A stretch of 64,000 nt of DNA from Clostridium tagluense (GCF_003865095.1 NZ_BHYK01000022.1:1-64000), one strand, 5' to 3'. Shown: positions 38,929 through 47,993, numbered from the stretch's first letter. A program made the numbers and translations. The notes: generated by a model not told the origin, from the letters alone.

Positions 38929-39849
38929 ATGGATGTTACTATAGAGGAATTAATAGAGAATTTTAAGTTAGAGGTTTTAGTGCAAGGAGAAAAGGGTAAA
39001 TTAATTAATGTTAGTGATATTAATAGACCAGGGCTTCAAATTGCAGGCTTTTATCAGTATTTTGATAATAAGAGGGTTCAATTAATAGGCATGGCAGAGT
39101 GGGGATTTCTGGACTGCATGGAAGTAGAACTTAGGAAGAAACGAATTAATAAATATTTTAAATTAGATCCGTTTTGTGTTATTTTTACTAGGGATTTGGA
39201 ACCTCACACGGAAATTCTTAAGGCAGCGCAGGAAAATGGTACATGGATTTTAAGGACCAAATTAATTTCCACAAGATTTATTAGTAAGCTTACAAATTTC
39301 TTAGACACTAAGCTAGCCCCAGAAACTAGACTTCATGGAGTTCTAGTAGATGTTTATGGCATAGGAATATTACTTAGTGGTGAAAGTGGTATAGGTAAGA
39401 GTGAATGTGCCTTAGAATTAATCAAAAGGGGACATAGACTTATTGCAGATGACGCGGTAGACATTAAAGAAATTGATGGTGTGCTCCTAGGAAGTTGTCC
39501 ATATATAACCTCAGGTATGCTGGAAGTGAGAGGTATGGGAATAATAGATATTCCAGCGATTTATGGTATGAGTTCTGTTCTAAACACTAAGACTATTAGT
39601 ATATATATTTCACTTACTCTGTGGAATGAGAATGAAGAATATGATAGACTTGGTATAGATAATGAATTTATGGACATTTTAAATGTGCCTTTAAGAAAGA
39701 TAACATTGCCAATTAGGCCGGGTAGAAATATAGCAGTGATTATAGAAGCTGCCGCAGCTAATTATAGATATAGTTTGAATTCTAAGATAACGCCTGTTGA
39801 GACCATAAATATGAGAATAGAGGAAGTAACTGCAGCTCGAAATAATTAA
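38929..39849 (+). CDS. hprK: HPr kinase/phosphorylase
   Basis: 306 residues. It phosphorylates and dephosphorylates HPr at its regulatory Ser, linking glycolytic state to catabolite control by CcpA. Domains: N-terminal regulatory part (1-125), then the kinase core with LHGVLVDVYGIGILLSGESGIGKSECALELI (P-loop) and HRLIADDAVDI, and the signature LEVRGMGIIDI. The length is normal. GAGGTGGGGG precedes ATG. Confidence 0.95.
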   Translation: MDVTIEELIENFKLEVLVQGEKGKLINVSDINRPGLQIAGFYQYFDNKRVQLIGMAEWGFLDCMEVELRKKRINKYFKLDPFCVIFTRDLEPHTEILKAAQENGTWILRTKLISTRFISKLTNFLDTKLAPETRLHGVLVDVYGIGILLSGESGIGKSECALELIKRGHRLIADDAVDIKEIDGVLLGSCPYITSGMLEVRGMGIIDIPAIYGMSSVLNTKTISIYISLTLWNENEEYDRLGIDNEFMDILNVPLRKITLPIRPGRNIAVIIEAAAANYRYSLNSKITPVETINMRIEEVTAARNN

Positions 39850-39987
39850 AAAATAATTAAAAAATAAATTATTTTAATAATATGCAATTTTCAGATAATA
39901 AAACTTCAAAAATATACAGTGAATACCATAAATATACTGTTTATTTGTAAAATTTGAAAGTTTTATTTGATTTAGGACCAACTAAAC

Positions 39988-40016
39988 CCAAAAATGATTT
40001 TTTAAGACATTTTTGG
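39988..40016 (+). repeat. Hairpin before the M18 aminopeptidase gene
   Basis: A perfect 9-bp stem: CCAAAAATG, 11-base loop, CATTTTTGG. It may terminate hprK transcription weakly; no clear T run follows. Confidence 0.45.
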
Positions 40017-40088
40017 CATTTGTAATTCAATAAAATATTTAGTAGAATAGTAAATATAAAAAGTATTTATATTAGGGGGTAAGTAAAC

Positions 40089-41495
40089 ATGTCTGATGTT
40101 AAAGATTTAGAAAAAAAATATGAATTAGCTTGGGACAAATACACTAAAAGTGATTTGGAAAAAGTATTCACATTATCTGATAATTATATAGATTTTATGT
40201 CAAAATGCAAAACTGAAAGAGAGTGCGTAACTGAATTTATTACTTTAGCTGAAACAAATGGTTACAAAAACATTGATACTTATATAAAAGATGGCACTGC
40301 ATTAAAAGCCGGTGATAAAGTTTATGCAAACTGCATGGGAAAAACTTTAGCATTATTTTTAATTGGTTCTGAGCCTATTGAAAAGGGTTTTAAAATTTTA
40401 GGGGCTCATGTTGACTCGCCAAGACTTGATTTAAAACAAAATCCATTATATGAAGATTCTGATTTAGCATTAGTTAAAACACATTATTATGGTGGAGTTA
40501 AGAAATATCAATGGGTGACTATACCTTTAGCTATCCATGGTGTTGTGGTTAAGAAAGATGGCACTGTAGTAGATATAGTAATAGGAGAAGATGAAAAAGA
40601 ACCAGTAGTGGGAATATCAGATCTTCTAATTCACTTATCTGCAGACCAAATGCAAAAAACTATGGCAAAGGGCATTGAAGGCGAAGATTTAAATGTGTTT
40701 ATGGGAAGTATACCAGTAGAAGATAAGGAAGCTAAAAATAGAGTTAAGTTAAATGTATTAAGACTTTTAAATGATAAATATGACATAGATGAAGAAGATT
40801 TTGTATCTTCTGAACTAGAAGTAGTACCTGCAGGGCGTGCTAGAAGCTATGGACTAGATAGCAGTATGATTATGGCTTATGGACATGATGACAGAGTTTG
40901 TGCTTATACATCTTATGAAGCATTAATGAATATCAAAGAAACAGACAAAACTTGTATTGTTTTACTTGTGGACAAAGAAGAAGTAGGCAGTATTGGCGCA
41001 ACAGGAATGCAATCTAGATTCTTTGAAAACACAGTAGCTGAAGTTGTTAATTTAATGGGAGAATATAGTGACTTAAAAGTAAGAAGAGCACTCGCGAGTT
41101 CTAAAATGTTATCTTCTGACGTAAGTGCGGCATATGACCCAAACTTTCCTTCAGTTATGGAAAAACGTAATTCTGCATATTTTGGTAAAGGTATAGTTTT
41201 TAACAAGTATACTGGAGCTCGCGGGAAAGGCGGATGCAACGATGCAAACCCAGAATTTATTGCAGAGCTTAGAACTATAATGGCTAAACATAAAATTTCA
41301 TGGCAAACATCAGAGCTTGGCAAAGTAGATCAAGGCGGCGGTGGCACTATAGCTTATATACTAGCTGAGTATGGTATGCAGGTTATTGATTCAGGAGTTG
41401 CTCTTCATAACATGCATGCACCATGGGAAATTGCAAGTAAAGCAGATATTTATGAAGCCTTTAGAGCTTACGAAGCATTTTTAATAGAAATATAA
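40089..41495 (+). CDS. M18-family aminopeptidase
   Basis: 468 residues, dinuclear zinc aminopeptidase (aspartyl aminopeptidase family, cytosolic dodecamer in relatives). Metal and catalytic residues are visible in GAHVDSPRLDL (His), GHDDRVCAY (Asp), DKEEVGSIGATG (Glu-Glu), SSDVSAAYDP (Asp) and LHNMHAPWE (His). It trims N-terminal residues from peptides; exact specificity is open. AGGGGGTAAG precedes ATG. Palindrome C begins on the first base after its stop codon. Confidence 0.93.
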   Translation: MSDVKDLEKKYELAWDKYTKSDLEKVFTLSDNYIDFMSKCKTERECVTEFITLAETNGYKNIDTYIKDGTALKAGDKVYANCMGKTLALFLIGSEPIEKGFKILGAHVDSPRLDLKQNPLYEDSDLALVKTHYYGGVKKYQWVTIPLAIHGVVVKKDGTVVDIVIGEDEKEPVVGISDLLIHLSADQMQKTMAKGIEGEDLNVFMGSIPVEDKEAKNRVKLNVLRLLNDKYDIDEEDFVSSELEVVPAGRARSYGLDSSMIMAYGHDDRVCAYTSYEALMNIKETDKTCIVLLVDKEEVGSIGATGMQSRFFENTVAEVVNLMGEYSDLKVRRALASSKMLSSDVSAAYDPNFPSVMEKRNSAYFGKGIVFNKYTGARGKGGCNDANPEFIAELRTIMAKHKISWQTSELGKVDQGGGGTIAYILAEYGMQVIDSGVALHNMHAPWEIASKADIYEAFRAYEAFLIEI

Positions 41496-41690
41496 AGAAA
41501 AAAAGTATATATTACTACAACTGCATCTCACTGCGCTAAGTAATTCTAAGATAATTTTATGAAAGATACTAAAAAGTACAAACTCGCTAGCGCTCAAACA
41601 TGTACTTTTCTTCACGTATCTTTCATAAAATTATCTAAGAATTACTAAAGCTTGATCGAATGCAGTTTACGTAATATATACTTTTTTTAC
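41496..41690 (+). repeat. Large palindromic intergenic element, copy C
   Basis: About 195 bp, a single nested inverted repeat. Outer AAAAAAAGTATATATTAC (41498-41515) pairs with GTAATATATACTTTTTTT (41671-41688). Inner CTGCAT and TAAGTAATTCTAAGATAATT pair with their complements at 41629-41665. Compared with copy A, the apex is extended by another arm, AAAAGTACA (41572-41580) against TGTACTTTT (41600-41608), capped by CGCTAGCG. The AAAGATACTAAAA motif of copy A's apex is kept. It has the same gene-relative orientation as A and B. Confidence 0.83.
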
Positions 41691-41705
41691 GCATTAAATG
41701 ACATG

Positions 41706-41736
41706 ATAAAAGGGATGTGAAAACATCCCTTTTATT
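41706..41736 (+). terminator. Bidirectional terminator
   Basis: AAAAGGGATGT, loop GAAA, ACATCCCTTTT, then ATTTG. It sits between the M18 gene with palindrome C and the convergent PHP gene, and just overlaps the PHP stop. Confidence 0.8.
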
Positions 41737-42565
41737 TGTCTAATTCATTTACAAAGGCAGCTAGTTCATTATGACTTAGGAAAACTGAACCAATTACACC
41801 ATGACTGGTATCTGAGGTTGTAATCCCATGGAAATCTGAACCAGCAGTAATAAACTTATTATACTCTCTAGCCTTTGCTTTTAGAAAGGCTTTTTGTTTT
41901 TTTGTATTTATTGGATAGACGGCTTCAATACCATCAAAATCGAAACACATCATTTCATCTATAGAAGACTTTTTAATTAGCACAGGGTGTGCAAGTACTA
42001 CCAATGCATTAACTTTCTTTAACATATCTATACCATCGGCTGTTGAGATTTTCTTGGTTTGCACGTATGCAGGGCTATCGTTTGAAAGCAAATTATCAAA
42101 TATATATTTCCAATCATATTTGTAACCAGCATTCATTATAGCTTTAGCTATATGAGGTCTAGCTATTACCCCTTTAGCATCATCTAAAATTTTCTGGTAA
42201 TCTAATTTTATTTTGAAAAATGTATCTAAATTTTCCACTATTTTTTCAGCTCTTAATACTCTATAAATTTCCATTTCTTTTAAGTAATTTTGAAAAACAC
42301 CATTTTTATAACTATCATCTTTAAAATAACCTAAAATATGAATACTTTCTTTATTGTGAATAGTAGAGAGCTCTATGGCAGGAACTACCCTTATATTTTC
42401 ACGTGCACCTTCTATAATTCCTTCTTCAACATTTAAAGTAGTGTCATGATCTGTTATTGCAATAATATCTAAACCTCTTGTAGAAGCTATATAAATTAAT
42501 TCCTTAGGACTTAGTTTTCCATCAGATGCATTTGTATGAAGATGGAAATCACCTCTGTTGTACAT
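41732..42565 (-). CDS. PHP-domain phosphoesterase (nucleoside 3',5'-bisphosphate phosphatase type)
   Basis: 277 residues. PHP metal motifs: DFHLHTNASDGKLSP, ITDHDTTLN, the Glu of PAIELST, IARPHIAKA, VLAHPVLI and GSDFHG. The size and motif order match the YciV/RNase AM-type phosphatases that act on 3',5'-bisphosphonucleotides, not the large DNA polymerase PHP domains. GAGGTG precedes the ATG at 42565 on the minus strand. Confidence 0.88.
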   Translation of the reverse strand: MYNRGDFHLHTNASDGKLSPKELIYIASTRGLDIIAITDHDTTLNVEEGIIEGARENIRVVPAIELSTIHNKESIHILGYFKDDSYKNGVFQNYLKEMEIYRVLRAEKIVENLDTFFKIKLDYQKILDDAKGVIARPHIAKAIMNAGYKYDWKYIFDNLLSNDSPAYVQTKKISTADGIDMLKKVNALVVLAHPVLIKKSSIDEMMCFDFDGIEAVYPINTKKQKAFLKAKAREYNKFITAGSDFHGITTSDTSHGVIGSVFLSHNELAAFVNELDK

Positions 42566-42824
42566 AAAATCACCTCGAATTTAAAGTTTATCATAAATAA
42601 TATTAAAGTAACTAAAAAATAATTATGATATTTTATTTATATAATATCATTTTAACTAATAATGGTGAATATTAAAAGGGGTTTCTAACAAATAATAATT
42701 ATTATTTGGAGAAATACCACAAATTCTAAACAGTTTTAGTAATATATACGTTTAATTTTAAAGAATATATGAATCACTTTTAGTGAACTCTTATCCTAAT
42801 CCTAATGATTTTCTGCAAAATATT

Positions 42825-42833
42825 TGCTATAAT
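42825..42833 (+). promoter_or_regulatory. Extended -10 promoter of the pab/fol operon
   Basis: TTGCTATAAT: a TG extension one base before TATAAT (42828-42833), 31 bp before the pabA ATG. The -35 region is weak. Confidence 0.5.
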
Positions 42834-42863
42834 AGGTAATTATAAGAGAATAGGAGATAGATT

Positions 42864-43457
42864 ATGTTTTTGATGATAGACAACTATGATTCATTTGTAT
42901 ACAACCTAGTTAGATACTTTGAAGAATTAGGTGAGGAAATATTAATTTATAGAAACGATAAAATTACCTTTTCAGATATTGAGAGAATTAAACCAGAAGC
43001 CATAATAATTTCACCTGGTCCAAAATCTCCAGAATATGCAGGAATTTGCATGGAAATAGTGGAAACATTTAAAGAGAGTATACCTATTTTGGGAATATGC
43101 CTCGGTCATCAGATTATTGGTAAGGTGTTTGGTGGTAAAATTATTCAAGGAACCCAGCCAGTACATGGAAAAGTATTTGAAATTGTACATAGTGGAAAAT
43201 ATATGTTTAAGAATATTGTAAGTCCAATGAAGGTTACAAGATATCATTCCTTAATAATAGAGAGAGAATCACTACCAGATGTGCTAGAGATAACTAGTGA
43301 GACGGAGGATGGGGTTATAATGGGAATAAGACATAAGCAGTACCTGATTGAAGGGGTACAGTTTCACCCTGAAGCAGAGCTAACTGAGTATGGACACGAA
43401 ATTCTTAAGAATTTTATTAATGAGGTCAGAACTAAAAATAAAGTTATAAAAAGCTAA
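42864..43457 (+). CDS. pabA: Aminodeoxychorismate synthase glutamine amidotransferase
   Basis: 197 residues, class I glutamine amidotransferase. It starts MFLMIDNYDSFVYNLVRYF, has the oxyanion and nucleophile block GICLGHQIIG (catalytic Cys) and VQFHPEAELTEYGHEIL (catalytic His, Glu). It supplies ammonia to PabB. The anthranilate synthase subunit TrpG is very similar, but the pabB-pabC-folP context settles the role. AGGAGAT precedes ATG. Confidence 0.93.
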   Translation: MFLMIDNYDSFVYNLVRYFEELGEEILIYRNDKITFSDIERIKPEAIIISPGPKSPEYAGICMEIVETFKESIPILGICLGHQIIGKVFGGKIIQGTQPVHGKVFEIVHSGKYMFKNIVSPMKVTRYHSLIIERESLPDVLEITSETEDGVIMGIRHKQYLIEGVQFHPEAELTEYGHEILKNFINEVRTKNKVIKS

Positions 43458-43466
43458 GGAGAAAAA

Positions 43467-44816
43467 ATGAAGCTACTAATTGAAAAATTCAACACAAAAC
43501 TTGATGGATTTGAGATATATTCACTATTTAAAGAAGATTTAAATACAATGTTATTAGATAGTGCTAGAGATGCGGAAACTTTAGGAAGATACTCTTTTAT
43601 AGGGGTTAACTGTTTTTTAACTTTTAAAAGTAAAGATGGTATATGCTACAAGGGAGAAGAAGTATATGCAGGGGATACCTTTGAAGAGTTAAATAAAATC
43701 ATAAAAGAATATGCTATAGAAAACAATACTGAGCTTCCTTTTGTAGCTGGCGGAATGGGGTATTTTTCCTACGACCTTGCTAGGGAAGTTGAAGAGCTAC
43801 CTAATATAGCAAATCAAGATATAGATATACCACATTGCATTTATAATTTTTATGACAACGTTATTATCTTAGATAATCTTGAAAGTAGTGTTTATATATC
43901 TGCACTAGGCATACTTAAACCACCAAAAGACAGTATTTTAGATATTGCAGAGCGGATACAAAAGGGCCATAAAATTGTATATGAAAAAGTAGGAAGCATA
44001 GTGAATAAATTTACTTCGGGTTTTGAAAAGAAGGATTATATCAATACTGTATCAAAGGTAAGAGCGTATATAAAAAGTGGGGATATATATATTACCAATT
44101 TAACTCAAAGATTTAGTTGTAACACCCGTAAAAGTGCATATAAAATATATAAAGACTTAAGACATATAAATCCAGCTCCTTTTGCTGCCTTTATGAACTT
44201 TGAAGATTTTAATATAATATGCTCCTCCCCAGAAAGATTTCTGTCAATTAAAAATAGAAGGGTAGAAACTAGGCCTATAAAGGGCACTATGCCAAGAGGA
44301 ATAGATGAATCAGAAGATTTGAAAAATAAAAATATATTAATAAATAGCGAAAAAGATAAGGCTGAACTTTTGATGGTGGTGGATTTAGAGCGAAACGATT
44401 TAAGTAAAGTATGCAAACCCAGCTCTGTTAAAGTAACTGAACTTTTTAAATTAGAGGAGTATAGTACAGTATTTCATTTGGTATCTACAGTAGTAGGTGA
44501 ACTAAAAGATGGGATAAGCCCTCTAAAATGCATTAAGGCTTGTTTTCCAGGAGGTTCTATAACAGGGACACCTAAAATACGTTCAATGGAAATTATTGAG
44601 GAATTAGAGCCAGTAGGTCGAAATGTGTATACAGGGGCACTTGGATATTTAGGCTTTGATGGAAATGTGGATTTAAATATAATTATTAGAACAATCTTAA
44701 TAAAAGACAATAAGGCTTATTTTGGCGTAGGTGGCGGAATAACTTGGGATTCTAATGAAGAATGCGAATATGATGAAACCTTAGATAAAGCAAAGGCTCT
44801 GATGCGAGTATTATAG
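43467..44816 (+). CDS. pabB: Aminodeoxychorismate synthase component I
   Basis: 449 residues. It aminates chorismate to 4-amino-4-deoxychorismate. Chorismate-binding blocks: SGDIYITNLTQRFS, CSSPERFLS, ETRPIKGTMPRG (the PIKGT lysine distinguishes PabB from TrpE-type PIAGT), LERNDLSKVC, FPGGSITGTPKIRSMEII and YTGALGYLG. It starts 10 bp after pabA with an AAGGAG site. The third enzyme, PabC, follows. Confidence 0.95.
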   Translation: MKLLIEKFNTKLDGFEIYSLFKEDLNTMLLDSARDAETLGRYSFIGVNCFLTFKSKDGICYKGEEVYAGDTFEELNKIIKEYAIENNTELPFVAGGMGYFSYDLAREVEELPNIANQDIDIPHCIYNFYDNVIILDNLESSVYISALGILKPPKDSILDIAERIQKGHKIVYEKVGSIVNKFTSGFEKKDYINTVSKVRAYIKSGDIYITNLTQRFSCNTRKSAYKIYKDLRHINPAPFAAFMNFEDFNIICSSPERFLSIKNRRVETRPIKGTMPRGIDESEDLKNKNILINSEKDKAELLMVVDLERNDLSKVCKPSSVKVTELFKLEEYSTVFHLVSTVVGELKDGISPLKCIKACFPGGSITGTPKIRSMEIIEELEPVGRNVYTGALGYLGFDGNVDLNIIIRTILIKDNKAYFGVGGGITWDSNEECEYDETLDKAKALMRVL

Positions 44817-44851
44817 AGTAGTGCTACATGGGTGACACCTAAGGAGGTATT

Positions 44852-45625
44852 ATGATACTTATAAATGGTAACTTAAGCGAAGACAAGATATCTCTTGATA
44901 GTGGCTTTTTCTTTGGAAGAGGAGTCTTTGAGACTATATTAGTTAAAGAAAAACCAATATTTCTTAGAGAGCATATAAAAAGGTTAAATAGTGGACTTAG
45001 CACACTAGGGGTAAATAAAGAAATTACAGAAGCTGAAATTTTTGCTGGCGTGGAAAAGCTTAGCCTTAAAAACTCTGTGCTTAAGATTATGGTATCTGAG
45101 AAAAATACTATAATTACTAAAAGAGAAATTCCATATATAGATAGTGACTACGCGCGAGGGTTTTCTTTAGGATTAAGTGAGACACGGCGAAATGCACATT
45201 CTAATTTAACTTATGTTAAATCCTTTAACTACGTAGAGAATATTATTGAAAGAGATAAGATTATAAAAAAAGGCTATAATGAAGCACTATTTTTAAATAC
45301 AGAAGGATTTATAAGTGAGGGAGCTGTAAGTAATATATTTTTTGTGAAAAATGGGATTATATTTACGCCAAATATTAAATGTGGCTTACTACCGGGGATT
45401 ATTCGAGATTTTATTATACAAAATTCATTGTCAATGGGATTTGAAATCCAAGAAGGTGAGTTTACATATGATGAATTAATAAAAGCAGAGGGCGTTTTTA
45501 TAACTAATAGTATTATGGGTATAATGAAGATAAATAAAATCCAAGATAAAATTTTTAATGAAAGTTTGGTTGTTTCCCAAATAAAAAAGTATTATGATAG
45601 ATGTGTAGAAAATTATAAGGAATAA
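44852..45625 (+). CDS. pabC: Aminodeoxychorismate lyase
   Basis: 257 residues, fold-type IV PLP enzyme that releases pyruvate to give p-aminobenzoate. Seen: GFFFGRGVFETILV, substrate loop, the PLP Lys region TYVKSFNYVENI, EGFISEGAVSNIFF and TNSIMGIMKI. Branched-chain aminotransferases share this fold, but size and operon position indicate PabC. AAGGAGG precedes ATG, 35 bp after pabB. Confidence 0.92.
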   Translation: MILINGNLSEDKISLDSGFFFGRGVFETILVKEKPIFLREHIKRLNSGLSTLGVNKEITEAEIFAGVEKLSLKNSVLKIMVSEKNTIITKREIPYIDSDYARGFSLGLSETRRNAHSNLTYVKSFNYVENIIERDKIIKKGYNEALFLNTEGFISEGAVSNIFFVKNGIIFTPNIKCGLLPGIIRDFIIQNSLSMGFEIQEGEFTYDELIKAEGVFITNSIMGIMKINKIQDKIFNESLVVSQIKKYYDRCVENYKE

Positions 45626-45665
45626 GGCATAGAAAAATAGACTAGCAAATTGATTTGTTATTTGT

Positions 45666-46202
45666 TTGAAGTCGCCTAAATACTACTCCAAAGGGGTGGA
45701 AACAATAGATAAAAATTTAATAAATGATAAAATCAATATTATTATAGAAAACCGTAGTTTTCAGTATAATTTAAAAAAGATAGAAAATCTAGAAAAACAA
45801 AGAGAATTTTGCAAACATGATATGCCGCACTTTTTAGATGTGGCAAGACTTATGTACATAATAAGTTTAGAAAATACTTTAAATATACCCCAATATATGA
45901 TTTATGCAACTGCACTTTTGCATGATATAGGTCGTGGAGAAGAATATGAGAATGGAACAGCTCATGATACCGCTAGTGTGAAAATTGCGAGTGAAATATT
46001 GAAGCAGTGTAGTTATGATATTGAAGAAATAGATGAAATTATAGAGGCTATAGGAAATCATAGAAATAATACTGAAAAATTAAATAGTCTAAGCTACATA
46101 TTATACAAGTGTGACAAGCTTTCAAGAAATTGTGCTAACTGTAGGGCTATTTATGATTGCAAATGGCCTGTGGAGAAGAAAAACTTGAAGATAACATATT
46201 GA
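45666..46202 (+). CDS. HD-domain phosphohydrolase in the folate operon
   Basis: 178 residues. HD motif: His in CKHDMPHFLDVAR, HD pair in ALLHDIGRGEEY, His in IGNHRNN and Asp in CDKLSRNCANCRAIYDCKW. The last block adds a three-Cys cluster (CxxCxxxxxC) that may bind zinc. It lies between pabC and folP, 40 bp after pabC and 24 bp before folP. No dihydroneopterin triphosphate pyrophosphatase is in the operon, so a pterin phosphatase role is a reasonable guess. The start is uncertain: TTG 45666 has no ribosome binding site, while AAAGGGG at 45687-45693 would fit a non-standard ATA at 45705. Confidence 0.75.
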   Translation: MKSPKYYSKGVETIDKNLINDKINIIIENRSFQYNLKKIENLEKQREFCKHDMPHFLDVARLMYIISLENTLNIPQYMIYATALLHDIGRGEEYENGTAHDTASVKIASEILKQCSYDIEEIDEIIEAIGNHRNNTEKLNSLSYILYKCDKLSRNCANCRAIYDCKWPVEKKNLKITY

Positions 46203-46226
46203 AAATTATTTTTTAGGAGGAAGTTT

Positions 46227-47033
46227 ATGAAAATAGGAAACAAAGATTTTGAAATTGGTAAAAGGACGTACATAATGGGAATTTTAAATGTTACCCCTGA
46301 TTCTTTTTCTGATGGGGGAAGATTTAATAATATGGAGGCAGCCATAAAGCATGCCAAAAAAATGGTCTCTGAGGGAGTAGATATTATCGATATTGGTGGT
46401 GAATCTACAAGACCAGGGCATAATTCTGTAAGTGAAGAAGAAGAGATTAAAAGAGTAGTGCCTATTATAGAGGCTTTAAAGAGGGAGATAGAGGTTCCTA
46501 TTTCTGTGGATACATATAAAGGTAAGGTTGCAGAACTTGCCATAAAAGCAGGGGCAGCCATGATTAATGATGTATGGGGGTTTAAGAAGGACGATTACAT
46601 TGCAAAAGTTGCAGCTAAGTATAATGTGCCTTGTTGTTTAATGCACAATAGAGATAATAGGCAGTATAACAATTTAATGGTGGATATATTAAAAGATTTA
46701 GAAGAAAGTATAGCAATAGCAATAAAGGCGGGAGTTAAAAGTGAAAATATAATCCTAGACCCTGGTATTGGTTTCGCAAAAAGTTATGAGGAAAATTTAA
46801 AAACTATGAATAACCTAGAAAAGCTAAATAGCTTAGGATATCCAGTACTGCTTGGAACCTCAAGAAAATCCATGATAGGATTTGCACTGGATTTACCTGC
46901 AAGCGAAAGGCTTTGTGGGACACTTGCAACTACTACTATAGGAATAATGAAGGGTTGTGAATTTATAAGAGTGCATGATATACTCGAGAATAAAAGGGTT
47001 TGCGTTATGACGGATGCTATATGCAGAAGTTAA
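46227..47033 (+). CDS. folP: Dihydropteroate synthase
   Basis: 268 residues, TIM barrel. It joins p-aminobenzoate to the pterin pyrophosphate; target of sulfonamides. Signature blocks: IMGILNVTPDSFSDGGRF, DIIDIGGESTRPGH, NDVWGF, DPGIGFAKSYEEN and LGTSRKSMIGF. GGAGGAAG precedes ATG. All residues expected at the sulfonamide and pterin sites appear in place. Confidence 0.96.
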   Translation: MKIGNKDFEIGKRTYIMGILNVTPDSFSDGGRFNNMEAAIKHAKKMVSEGVDIIDIGGESTRPGHNSVSEEEEIKRVVPIIEALKREIEVPISVDTYKGKVAELAIKAGAAMINDVWGFKKDDYIAKVAAKYNVPCCLMHNRDNRQYNNLMVDILKDLEESIAIAIKAGVKSENIILDPGIGFAKSYEENLKTMNNLEKLNSLGYPVLLGTSRKSMIGFALDLPASERLCGTLATTTIGIMKGCEFIRVHDILENKRVCVMTDAICRS

Positions 47034-47099
47034 AAGATGACAATGTAAATTTAAGAAATACTCTTAGTTACAAAGGAATATAGGGGGGACATAAATACT

Positions 47100-47918
47100 A
47101 TGGACAAAATTTATATAAAAGACTTAGAAGTATACGCCCATCATGGTGTATTTAAAGAGGAAAAAAACTTAGGACAAAGATTTTTAATTTCACTAGAGCT
47201 TTTCCTTAGTTTAAGGGAAGCAGGCACAACTGACGACTTAACTAAAACAGTTCATTATGGTGAGCTTTGCCAATTTGTGGAGGAAGAGTTTAAGAAGGAA
47301 AGCTATGATTTAATAGAAAAAGCTACAGAGAAATTAGCGGAATTTATACTTTTAAAATATGATTTAGTCCAAAGAGTAGTAGTTAAAATTAAAAAACCTT
47401 GGGCACCTATTGGAAAGCCACTTAGGTATGTATCAGTAGAGGTAGATAGAAAATGGCATATTTCTTATATTGGTATAGGTGGAAATATGGGAGACAAAGA
47501 AAAAAATGTTAAGGGCGCACTAGAGCGTATAAATAATTCACCGCATACTAAAATAACAAAAACATCAAAATTTTATCAAACAAGTCCTGTAGGATATCTA
47601 GAACAAGAGGATTTCTTAAATTGTGCTATTGAGGTAAAAACACTTTTAAATCCAGTAGAGCTTGTACGATTCCTATTATCTATAGAAAAGGAGTTTAAAA
47701 GGGAAAGAGTTATAAGATGGGGTCCTAGAACTCTAGACTTGGATGTATTACTTTATGATAATATTATTAGCCCGCAAGAAGAAATAATATTGCCACACCC
47801 AAGAATGCAGGAAAGAATGTTTGTTTTAGAGCCATTATGTGATATAGCACCTTATGTTATTCATCCAATTCTAAATAAACCTATAATCCAAATCAAGGAA
47901 TCTTTAAAAAATAACTAA
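47100..47918 (+). CDS. folBK: Bifunctional dihydroneopterin aldolase / HPPK fusion
   Basis: 272 residues. Residues 1-118 are FolB (IKDLEVYAHHGVFKEEKNLGQRF, catalytic Glu/Lys regions). Residues about 122-272 are FolK (YIGIGGNMGDKEKN, FYQTSPVGYLEQEDFLNCAIEV, ERVIRWGPRTLDLDVLLYDN). It makes 6-hydroxymethyl-dihydropterin and pyrophosphorylates it for FolP. FolB-FolK fusions are known in other Firmicutes. AGGGGGGAC lies 11 bases before ATG. It is the last gene of the folate operon. Confidence 0.95.
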   Translation: MDKIYIKDLEVYAHHGVFKEEKNLGQRFLISLELFLSLREAGTTDDLTKTVHYGELCQFVEEEFKKESYDLIEKATEKLAEFILLKYDLVQRVVVKIKKPWAPIGKPLRYVSVEVDRKWHISYIGIGGNMGDKEKNVKGALERINNSPHTKITKTSKFYQTSPVGYLEQEDFLNCAIEVKTLLNPVELVRFLLSIEKEFKRERVIRWGPRTLDLDVLLYDNIISPQEEIILPHPRMQERMFVLEPLCDIAPYVIHPILNKPIIQIKESLKNN

Positions 47919-47952
47919 TAAGTAGAATAAGGTTTATTTTTAAAAGATACCT

Positions 47953-47993
47953 AAAAAGGAAATAAAAGCACATTAGGCTTTTATTTCCTTTTT
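47953..47993 (+). terminator. Bidirectional terminator
   Basis: A perfect 17-bp stem (AAAAAGGAAATAAAAGC) with a 7-base loop and built-in A/T tracts on both sides. It separates the folate operon from the convergent flavodoxin-fold gene and overlaps the latter's last codons. Confidence 0.9.

Noticed and set aside
40913-41323. 136-codon minus-strand frame opposite the M18 aminopeptidase
   Set aside because: The sense strand holds catalytic metal motifs; the antisense frame has no start signal or motif.
46151-46561. 136-codon minus-strand frame spanning the HD gene and folP
   Set aside because: Covers the conserved folP start on the other strand; antisense shadow.
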